From: Sphingomonas sp. CCH9-E2
GTDB lineage: Bacteria > Pseudomonadota > Alphaproteobacteria > Sphingomonadales > Sphingomonadaceae
Direction of reading: 5' to 3'
NCBI RefSeq assembly: GCF_001557215.1
Contig: NZ_LSJM01000167.1
Coordinates: 1-12,210, forward strand
DNA length: 12,210 nucleotides
Of the stretch, positions 7,296 to 12,210 are shown in pieces. Each line of letters begins with the position of its first letter. Position 1 is the stretch's first letter. The translations under genes were made by a program, and so were the position numbers. The notes below the pieces were generated by a model. The model made no database searches, was not told the origin of the DNA, and worked only from the letters and a program-made list of their open reading frames with translations.

Positions 7296-8318
7296 ATGCG
7301 TTGCGGTGTCCGCTTATTCCATCTCCTGCTGATCATGGTGTTGGCCGCATGCGGCACACAAGTTTACGCGCAGGCCGCCGATGATTCAGCGCTGTTCGAA
7401 GGGTTCCGGGCCGCCGATATGCGGCTGGCGGAGGCTGGATACCGGCTGAGCACTGCCAATGCCGCGCTGTGCGACCGGCTGGAGCCCGGGCACGGCATCC
7501 AGATCCACACGCTCGACCAATATGCGCAGGCGTTGCGTCCGGCAGTGGCGGCGCATTTCCGCTTTGCCGGGGCGCTCGCGGTGGAGGGTGTGGTGGCGGG
7601 AAGCCCGGCGGAGCGCGCCGGCGTGCGCGCCGACGACACGATCGTGCGCTTTGGCGACATCCTGATCGCTCCGCAGGCGGACGGGCCGCCGTCTTCGGAT
7701 CGGCTGGTCGCATTCTGGCGCGGCGTCGCTGCCCTGCCGCCCGGCGCTCCGATTCGCGTCACGCTGCTACGCGGCGGTGCGCCGCTCACGGTTACGATCC
7801 AGCCGGTTCCGGCGTGCCGCACCCGCTATGAACTGGCGATCACCTCGGCGCTGGAGGCGAGCGCCAATGGCGAGATGGTTCGGATCAGCTCGGGCTATTA
7901 CGATGTGTTCGAGGGCGATCTGGTGGTCGTCGCGGTCGCGCATGAGCTGGCGCACAATATCCTGCGGCATCGCGAGCGGCTGAAGGCGGCAGGGGCCGAG
8001 TTCGGATTGCTGTCCGGCTTCGGCCGCAACATGGGCTTTTTCCGGCAGGCCGAGCTGCAGGCCGATACGCTGGCGGTGCATCTGCTGGCGCGGGCGGGCT
8101 ATCCCGCCGATCTCGCCAGCCGCTTCCGCCAGCATCCGGTGGCCAAGGCGCGGTCGGGCATGTTCCAGTCGCCATCGCACCCGCAGTGGCGCGACCGGCT
8201 GCGCGTGGCGCTGGCGGAGGAGGCGCGAATCGCCGCGAACGGCCCCGGCGCGCCATTCGTGGCGGAACGCGATTCGCCACTAACCGGAAACTGGCGCCCG
8301 CTGGTGCCTAAACCCTGA
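7296..8318 (+). CDS. M48-type metallopeptidase with PDZ domain, probable lipoprotein
   Basis: A 340-residue predicted exported zinc peptidase. It starts MRCGVRLFHLLLIMVLAACG, with a lipobox LAAC (Cys19); cleavage by signal peptidase I after VYAQA is an alternative. A PDZ-like segment (about 85-170) includes VVAGSPAERAGVRADDTIV. The peptidase core follows: HELAH (216-220) with the third zinc ligand in ELQAD (Glu253), as in M48 (BepA/Oma1/HtpX-type) enzymes. Active-site residues are intact. Likely work is protein quality control at the outer or inner membrane face, by family analogy. The ATG at 7296 is chosen because it puts the signal sequence at the N-terminus, with AAGG a few bases upstream. 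A GTG at 7209 would add 29 Arg-rich residues. Its 3' end overlaps the convergent hydrolase by 11 bases. Confidence 0.87.
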   Translation: MRCGVRLFHLLLIMVLAACGTQVYAQAADDSALFEGFRAADMRLAEAGYRLSTANAALCDRLEPGHGIQIHTLDQYAQALRPAVAAHFRFAGALAVEGVVAGSPAERAGVRADDTIVRFGDILIAPQADGPPSSDRLVAFWRGVAALPPGAPIRVTLLRGGAPLTVTIQPVPACRTRYELAITSALEASANGEMVRISSGYYDVFEGDLVVVAVAHELAHNILRHRERLKAAGAEFGLLSGFGRNMGFFRQAELQADTLAVHLLARAGYPADLASRFRQHPVAKARSGMFQSPSHPQWRDRLRVALAEEARIAANGPGAPFVAERDSPLTGNWRPLVPKP

Positions 8319-9195
8319 GCCACTCCCGAATCGCGTCGGTGACCGGCTGGGGCTTTTCCCATGGCACAAAATGCCCGGCATCGACCTTCACCAGCGTGAG
8401 ATCCGGGATCAGCGCGTCGAGCCCCTCCAGCTGCACCGGCAGCAGTGCCGCGTCGCGCATCCCCCAGATCACCAGTACCGGCATGCGCAGGGGCGGGAAG
8501 GGGGCGTCGAGGAAGGCGGGACGGTCGGGCGTCTCGTCCATCGCCGGCACCACGATTGCGCTGGCGCGATACCAGTTGAGCATCGCGGTCATCGCCCCGG
8601 GCTGGCTCCATTCGGCAAGGTAATTGGCGCGTTCGGGCGCGACCAGATCGGGATCGACATGCTTGGCGAAGCTGGTGTCGAAGAAACGATCGACCCCCAT
8701 CGCCGCGATCTGCGCATCAAGCGCCGGGTTGCGGAATGCGCGGATATACTGGCTCGCCGCGCGCTGGCCCATGTCGTCGAACAGCGATTTCTGGAAGACG
8801 AAGGGGTGGGGGGCGTTGACGATCACCAGCCGCTCGATCCGGTCGGGATGCTGCAGCGCCGCCATCCACGCGATCGCCCCGCCCCAGTCATGTCCGACCA
8901 GCACGAAGCGCTCCTTGCCAAAATGGCTGGCAAGCGCGAGCAGGTCGCTGACCGGCTTGTCGGCTGCGTAATTCTCGACCCCCTCCGGCTTGGACGAGCG
9001 GGCAAAGCCGCGCTGGTCCGGGGCGATCACAAAATGGGTCTTCGCCAGCTCCGGGATCTGGTGCCGCCAGGTGCGGTGCGATTCGGGGAAGCCGTGGAGC
9101 AGGATGATCGCAGGCGCGGCGGGATCGCCGGCGGTAGCTACGTCAAGCTCCACTCCAGTTGGCAGTGCGATTCGCTGAAGTTCAAAGGCCGACAT
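8308..9195 (-). CDS. Alpha/beta hydrolase, epoxide-hydrolase-like
   Basis: A 295-residue cytoplasmic alpha/beta-hydrolase. The oxyanion motif HGFPES is at 34-39. The nucleophile elbow GHDWGG (101-106) carries Asp103 rather than Ser. A charge-relay acid is likely Asp248 (GMRDAALLP) and the catalytic base His275 (DAGHFVPWE). An Asp nucleophile together with HGxP, and Tyr150 and Tyr209 in the cap region, fits epoxide hydrolases better than esterases. Haloalkane or fluoroacetate dehalogenases share the Asp nucleophile and cannot be fully excluded. The start at 9195 has a GGGAGAGG ribosome site nearby and no signal peptide. It lies on the same strand as the bolA-Nudix-pirin cassette, but a repeat element separates them, so it is probably expressed separately. 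The natural substrate is unknown. Confidence 0.9.
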   Translation of the reverse strand: MSAFELQRIALPTGVELDVATAGDPAAPAIILLHGFPESHRTWRHQIPELAKTHFVIAPDQRGFARSSKPEGVENYAADKPVSDLLALASHFGKERFVLVGHDWGGAIAWMAALQHPDRIERLVIVNAPHPFVFQKSLFDDMGQRAASQYIRAFRNPALDAQIAAMGVDRFFDTSFAKHVDPDLVAPERANYLAEWSQPGAMTAMLNWYRASAIVVPAMDETPDRPAFLDAPFPPLRMPVLVIWGMRDAALLPVQLEGLDALIPDLTLVKVDAGHFVPWEKPQPVTDAIREWLRV

Positions 9196-9267
9196 CGACG
9201 CCTCTCCCGCCTTTTTTCGAATATGCGGTTTGTTTCATCCTCTGCCGCGGTGTTCAAGCCAATTCCC

Positions 9268-9362
9268 ACCGTCATCCTGAACTTGTTCCAGCATCCACCG
9301 CTCCACCGGCGACGGAGCCGAGGATGGAAGGGTGGATGCTGAAACAAGTTCAGCATGACGGT
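9268..9362. repeat. 95-bp inverted-repeat element (REP/MITE-like)
   Basis: Two 32-bp arms (9268-9299 and 9331-9362) are inverted copies with 30 of 32 positions matching, around a 31-base centre. The right arm also contains the mirrored pair TGCTGAA/TTCAGCA around a CTTGT loop, so hairpins can form at two scales. It lies between the alpha/beta hydrolase start and the pirin stop. The arm sequence, with the core GAACTTGTT, is one I recall as frequent between sphingomonad genes; I could not check this. It has no coding content. Its stem would appear in the pirin-gene transcript 14 bases after the stop codon, where it may protect the 3' end or end transcription. Confidence 0.88.
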
Positions 9363-9375
9363 AGAAAGAACATGA

Positions 9376-10275
9376 TTACGGATAACTCACGGTCTTGGGC
9401 ACTTCCGGGATCGGGATGAATTCCTTGTCGTCGCCCGGCACCTTGGGGAACAGCCCGGCCTTCCAGTCTTCCTTCGCCTGATTGATCCGGTCGCGGTCGG
9501 ACGAGACGAAGTTCCACCAGACATGGCGCGGCGTGCTGAACGCCTCGCCCCCGCACAGCATCACCCGGCCGCCGTCGCGTGAGGTGAGGCGCGCGGCAAC
9601 GCCAGGGCGCAGGACGTAGAGCGTCTGCGGCTCGAGTTCGACGCCGTCTAGGCTGGCCTGGCCGAGCGCGAGATAGACCGCGCGCTCGTCCGCCTCGGCA
9701 TCGATCGGTACGCTCGCGCGGGGATCGAGCAGGATGTCGGCATAGATGGTCCCGGCATAGGTCGTCGTGGGCGCGGTCTGCCCCCACAGCGATCCCATGA
9801 TGATCCGCGCCCTGGCCCCGCCGCTGTCGATCACGGGCAGATCGGCCTTGGCGACATGTTCGAAGGCGGGGTCCATCTCCTCGACCCGCTCGGGCAAGGC
9901 GAGCCAGGTCTGGATGCCCGACAGCTCCGGCCCGGCGGCGCGCTCGGTAGCGGGCGAGCGCTCCGAATGGACGATGCCGTTGCCGGCGGTCATCAGATTG
10001 ACCGCCCCCGGCTCGATCGTCGCAAAGGTGCCCAGGCTGTCGCGATGGTCGATCGCGCCGGCAAAGAGATAGGTGACGGTGGCGAGGTTGATATGCGGAT
10101 GCGGGCGCACATCGATGCCCGTCCCGACCTCAAGATGCGCCGGGCCCATCTGGTCGAAGAAGATGAACGGCCCGACCATGGTGCGCGGGCGCGAGGGGAG
10201 GGTGCGGTGCACCTTGAACCCGCCCAGATCGTGGCTGGTCGGGTGGATAGTGTGGATGAACAGGTCCTGCGTCAT
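9376..10275 (-). CDS. Pirin family protein (bicupin)
   Basis: A cytoplasmic metal-binding bicupin; bacterial relatives include quercetin 2,3-dioxygenase-like and redox-linked pirins. Counting from the upstream ATG at 10281, the N-terminal cupin has the metal ligands His61 and His63 (RPHPHI), His105 and Glu107 (GIVHSER), all intact. Other landmarks are GPFIFFDQMGP, TYLFAGAIDHRDSLG and the C-terminal WWNFVSSDRDRI with EFIPIPE. The start is taken at 10275, where ATG overlaps the Nudix stop (TGATG) and GGAG lies eight bases upstream; the ATG at 10281 is only two bases from GGAG and would add two residues (301 instead of 299). It is last in the bolA-Nudix-pirin cassette. The substrate cannot be told from sequence. 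Confidence 0.93.
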   Translation of the reverse strand: MTQDLFIHTIHPTSHDLGGFKVHRTLPSRPRTMVGPFIFFDQMGPAHLEVGTGIDVRPHPHINLATVTYLFAGAIDHRDSLGTFATIEPGAVNLMTAGNGIVHSERSPATERAAGPELSGIQTWLALPERVEEMDPAFEHVAKADLPVIDSGGARARIIMGSLWGQTAPTTTYAGTIYADILLDPRASVPIDAEADERAVYLALGQASLDGVELEPQTLYVLRPGVAARLTSRDGGRVMLCGGEAFSTPRHVWWNFVSSDRDRINQAKEDWKAGLFPKVPGDDKEFIPIPEVPKTVSYP

Positions 10276-10718
10276 CAGCATGTCTCCAGCAGCGCCAGCA
10301 TCGCGCCCAGGTCTTCGGGAAAATAGGGTTCGTCATGCGCGGCGAGTTCGTCGCGCGTGAACCAGCGCCATTCGCGCATCACGCGCTGTTCGAGCGCGGT
10401 GTGCGCGCCGCAGTCGATGTCGGTTACCTCGGTGACTACGGCGAAGTAACGCTCGTCGGCGCTGACCGGATCGCCCTCGATCGTCACGAACTCGACTTCG
10501 CGCTGCGCCACTTCGGGTCCGCAGTCGAGGTCGAGGCCGGTTTCCTCACGCAGTTCGCGGCGGGCGGCCTCAGCATAGCTTTCGCCGGGGTCGAGCGCGC
10601 CACCCGGCGTGCACCAGAAGGGTGGGCGATCGTCGGGGGTGAAGCGGAACAGCAGCACGCGGCCCGCGCGATCGGTCAGCAGGATGCGGGCGGCCGGGCG
10701 GGGGCGCCGCGCGCTCAC
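10275..10718 (-). CDS. Nudix hydrolase
   Basis: A 147-residue Nudix enzyme that would cleave a nucleoside diphosphate linked to some group X. The Nudix box is complete: Gly40, Glu46, then REL (54-56), EE (58-59) and GL (61-62) fit GX5EX7REUXEEXGU exactly. The sequence before it (PPFWCTPGG) is common in small substrate-promiscuous members. The start is a GTG that overlaps the bolA stop (GTGA) directly after a GGGGGAGG run, implying translational coupling. Its stop overlaps the pirin start by one base. No signal peptide. The specific substrate is not predictable; house-cleaning of oxidised or unusual nucleotides is a generic possibility only. Confidence 0.92.
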   Translation of the reverse strand: MSARRPRPAARILLTDRAGRVLLFRFTPDDRPPFWCTPGGALDPGESYAEAARRELREETGLDLDCGPEVAQREVEFVTIEGDPVSADERYFAVVTEVTDIDCGAHTALEQRVMREWRWFTRDELAAHDEPYFPEDLGAMLALLETC

Positions 10719-11002
10719 GCCTCCCCCGGCGCGCTCGCGCGGATCGCCATCGCATGGACGCGATCGGTCATCAGGTCGCCGAGCGCGCGGTTGACCAGCC
10801 GCTGGCGGTCGAGGCGGGACTTGCCCGCAAAGGCCGCGCTTTCGATCACCACGGTAAAGTGCGATTCGCCGCTGCCATCGTCGCCCATATGTCCGCGATG
10901 CTTGGCGCTGTCGTTGATCACATCCAGCCGCGACGGAGCGAGCGCGGCGGTGAGACGGGCGGTGATTTCGGCGGCGACGGGGCCGGTAGCGGTGTCGGTC
11001 AT
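10715..11002 (-). CDS. bolA: BolA family protein
   Basis: A 95-residue BolA-like protein. The family acts with monothiol glutaredoxins in iron-sulfur handling and, in some bacteria, as transcription regulators of shape and stress. The class II KH-like fold is indicated by DSAKHRGHMG (31-40), GESHFTVVI (45-53), FAGKSRLDRQRLV (58-70), and the C-terminal DLMTDRVHAMAI, as in alphaproteobacterial BolA. His38 and the GESHF histidine are the positions expected for cluster-ligand roles. The ATG at 11002 has no ribosome site in front of it, but a -10 box six bases upstream suggests a leaderless message. A longer frame upstream runs antisense to the J-domain gene and is not used. It heads bolA-Nudix-pirin. 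Confidence 0.93.
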   Translation of the reverse strand: MTDTATGPVAAEITARLTAALAPSRLDVINDSAKHRGHMGDDGSGESHFTVVIESAAFAGKSRLDRQRLVNRALGDLMTDRVHAMAIRASAPGEA

Positions 11003-11004
11003 CG

Positions 11005-11018
11005 CGCCTATATAGGCG
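11005..11018. repeat. Perfect 14-bp palindrome in the bolA / J-domain gene divergent gap
   Basis: CGCCTATATAGGCG is its own reverse complement and sits at the centre of TATATA. It lies within the 36-bp gap between two divergent start codons. It serves as a -10 box and, being symmetric, could also bind a dimeric regulator or act in both directions. Confidence 0.75.
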
Positions 11019-11037
11019 GTTTTTCCCCCGGAGTCAG
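11009..11037 (-). promoter_or_regulatory. bolA promoter, probably giving a leaderless mRNA
   Basis: On the minus strand, CTGACT (11037-11032) and TATATA (11014-11009) are spaced by exactly 17 bases. Six bases separate the -10 box from the bolA ATG, so transcription would begin at or next to the A of ATG (11002). This agrees with the absence of a ribosome site. The sequence match is seen; the transcription start is inferred. Confidence 0.6.
11030..11033 (+). promoter_or_regulatory. Ribosome binding site that fixes the J-domain gene start
   Basis: GGAG lies five bases before the GTG at 11039. The frame is open about 285 bases further upstream, but that stretch is antisense to bolA, so this GTG is the likely start. 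The site overlaps the bolA -35 region. Confidence 0.65.
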
Positions 11038-11038
11038 A

Positions 11039-11644
11039 GTGTCCCGCGAAGCCCCCAAAGATCGCCCCAAGGCCCGTTTCCATGGCCGCGTCGAGGCGCC
11101 GGGGCGGCTGTGCGCGGAGCCGGGCTGCGCCGAGCCGGGCGAGTTTCGCGCACCCGCGGGACCGGGCGGGCGCAGCGGCGACGGGCCGGGCGCCTATCGC
11201 TGGCTGTGCCTTGACCATGTCCGCGCGTTCAACGCAGGCTACAACTTCTTCGCCGGGATGAGCCCGGAGGAAATCCACGCGGCGCAGCGGCCCTATGCCG
11301 GGTGGGAAGCCGAATCGCGCGCCTTCACCGCGACCGGCGGGGCAGATCGCCCGCCGCGCTGGGCCGACTTTGCCGATCCGCTCGACGCGATCGGCGCGCG
11401 CTTCCGCGCGGCGCGCCCGCAGGAACGCAAGGACGGCAAGCCGCTGTCGGGCAAGGACCGCGAGGCGCTCAAGGCGCTCGACCTCGACCTCGATGCCGAT
11501 CGCACCGCGCTGCGCCGCCGCTATTCCGACCTGGTCCGGCGCTACCACCCCGATCGCAATGGCGGCGACCGCAGTCACGAGGGCGCGCTGCAAAAGGTGA
11601 TCGCGGCCTATCAGCAGCTCAAGAGCTCACCCGCTTTCGCCTAA
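11039..11644 (+). CDS. Small J-domain protein with N-terminal Cys/His cluster
   Basis: A 201-residue cytoplasmic protein with a C-terminal J-domain (about 144-199) of the DnaJ co-chaperone type: LDLDLDADRTALRRRY, then HPD at 170-172, needed to stimulate DnaK ATPase. The N-terminal half has Cys25, Cys30, Cys57 and His60 (LCAEPGC and WLCLDH), arranged like a small metal site, with GEFRAP and YNFF around it. I recall this layout in alphaproteobacterial J-domain proteins with no specific named role. It lacks the G/F region and the four CxxCxGxG repeats of true DnaJ, so it is a type III J-protein. The GTG start is divergent from bolA by 36 bases. Its stop overlaps that of the next, convergent gene. 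The client protein is unknown. Confidence 0.88.
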   Translation: MSREAPKDRPKARFHGRVEAPGRLCAEPGCAEPGEFRAPAGPGGRSGDGPGAYRWLCLDHVRAFNAGYNFFAGMSPEEIHAAQRPYAGWEAESRAFTATGGADRPPRWADFADPLDAIGARFRAARPQERKDGKPLSGKDREALKALDLDLDADRTALRRRYSDLVRRYHPDRNGGDRSHEGALQKVIAAYQQLKSSPAFA

Positions 11645-12210
11645 CTCCCACAACCGCCGCAACCCCCGCCGCTCCCGCAACCGCCATCGCCACTACCCGA
11701 ATCGCCGCCGCCGCCGCCATCGCCGCTTCCGGCGCGCAGCTTGTGGAAGGCGTCGAGCTCGGAGCCTGCCAGCACGGCGGTGCCGAACAGCGCGACCGCG
11801 AGGCCTGCCTCTTCGGTTTGCGGGGCGCGGCGGATGCGATCGGCGGTCTTGCGCGCCGTGGCCAGTGCCTCGGTCCCGGCGCGGGTGAGGCGGGCGATGC
11901 TCCCGGCGCGGATCAGCGCGAGGATTGCGGTGATCACCAGCAGCGCGATCAGAAAGCCGACCGGGCGATCACGTTCGACCCCGATCGCCAGCTTGGTCGC
12001 CCCGAACATCAGCAGCATCGCATAGGGCAGCAGCGCCCAATAGCGCAGATTGGCCCGCTCGCTGCGGTCGAGCATCAGCCCGGCGCGCTCCAGGTCGGTC
12101 TGGATGCGGGTGGCTTGCGGTCGTACCGCGCGCTCGATCCGGGCCCAGTCGAGCGGGGCGGTGAGCGCCAGCACCCCGGTCTCCGCGGCGGTTGCGGCGT
12201 TGCGCGAGAG
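11641..12210 (-). CDS. Membrane protein with Gly/Cys-rich tail, TIGR04222-like (N-terminus off the right edge)
   Basis: The frame is open from the window edge to a TAG at 11641-11643, giving about 189 residues; the true start probably lies outside. A GTG at 12174 is a possible internal start but would leave an incomplete domain. Two hydrophobic stretches (around LLPYAMLLMFGATKLAIGV and VGFLIALLVITAILALI) look like membrane helices, followed by a basic segment and ALFGTAVLAGSEL. The tail is extremely Gly-rich with three Cys near the end (GGCGSGGGCGGCGS). This arrangement matches what I remember of TIGR04222 membrane proteins, whose function is unknown. The assignment rests on memory and composition; the membrane prediction is firmer. 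It is convergent with the J-domain gene, sharing stop-codon bases. Confidence 0.75.
   Translation of the reverse strand, partial: LSRNAATAAETGVLALTAPLDWARIERAVRPQATRIQTDLERAGLMLDRSERANLRYWALLPYAMLLMFGATKLAIGVERDRPVGFLIALLVITAILALIRAGSIARLTRAGTEALATARKTADRIRRAPQTEEAGLAVALFGTAVLAGSELDAFHKLRAGSGDGGGGGDSGSGDGGCGSGGGCGGCGS

Noticed and set aside
8371..9342. A 323-codon plus-strand open frame
   Set aside because: Antisense of the alpha/beta hydrolase and running into the inverted repeat; no family motifs.
10754..11038. Upstream extension of the J-domain gene
   Set aside because: It is antisense to bolA. The GTG at 11039 has a ribosome site and gives an N-terminus that makes sense.
11003..11593. 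Upstream extension of the bolA frame
   Set aside because: It is antisense to the J-domain gene and unlike BolA; the family starts at about the ATG at 11002.
1..12210. CRISPR array, tRNA, rRNA, insertion sequence, toxin-antitoxin or phage genes
   Set aside because: No regularly spaced direct repeats, no cloverleaf or rRNA signatures, and no transposase, integrase or defence motifs were seen on reading both strands.

Overview
The window is high-GC, tightly packed bacterial chromosome. It most likely comes from an alphaproteobacterium of the Sphingomonadales. The reasons are the alphaproteobacterial style of BolA and J-domain protein, the two REP-like palindromic repeats of a kind I recall from sphingomonads, and the cell-surface sugar-nucleotide genes. 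This assignment rests on pattern recognition and was not computed. Both window edges cut through genes.

Left part (1-6342): surface-sugar precursors and sulfate activation. A ugd fragment (UDP-glucose 6-dehydrogenase, minus strand) runs off the left edge. Divergent from it is cysD - cysNC - cysQ: the ATP sulfurylase small subunit, a fused ATP sulfurylase GTPase/APS kinase, and a PAP phosphatase close in sequence to the mycobacterial enzyme. Together they make PAPS and remove its by-product PAP. A REP-like pair of hairpins sits between cysD and cysNC, close to the cysNC start codon. Next come a convergent UDP-glucuronate 4-epimerase-type gene and divergent galU. GalU, Ugd and the epimerase are consecutive steps from glucose-1-phosphate to UDP-Glc, UDP-GlcA and UDP-GalA.

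Middle part (6343-8318): a sparsely coding stretch holds one small exported, single-membrane-span protein (78 aa) with its own strong terminator. It is followed by a predicted lipoprotein M48 metallopeptidase with an internal PDZ domain.

Right part (8308-12210): on the minus strand, bolA - Nudix hydrolase - pirin form a cassette with overlapping stop and start codons. It ends near a 32-bp inverted-repeat element, and an epoxide-hydrolase-like alpha/beta hydrolase lies beyond. Divergent from bolA is a gene for a small C-terminal J-domain protein with a Cys/His cluster. The only 36 bp between them contain a perfect 14-bp palindrome with a -10 box, placed so that bolA mRNA is probably leaderless. 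The right edge holds a partial membrane protein with a Gly/Cys-rich tail that looks like the TIGR04222 group.

I see no CRISPR array, tRNA, rRNA, insertion sequence, phage gene or defence system. The window is mostly housekeeping and surface-precursor content. The less explained items are the small exported protein, the two repeat families, the leaderless bolA promoter and the Gly/Cys-tailed membrane protein.
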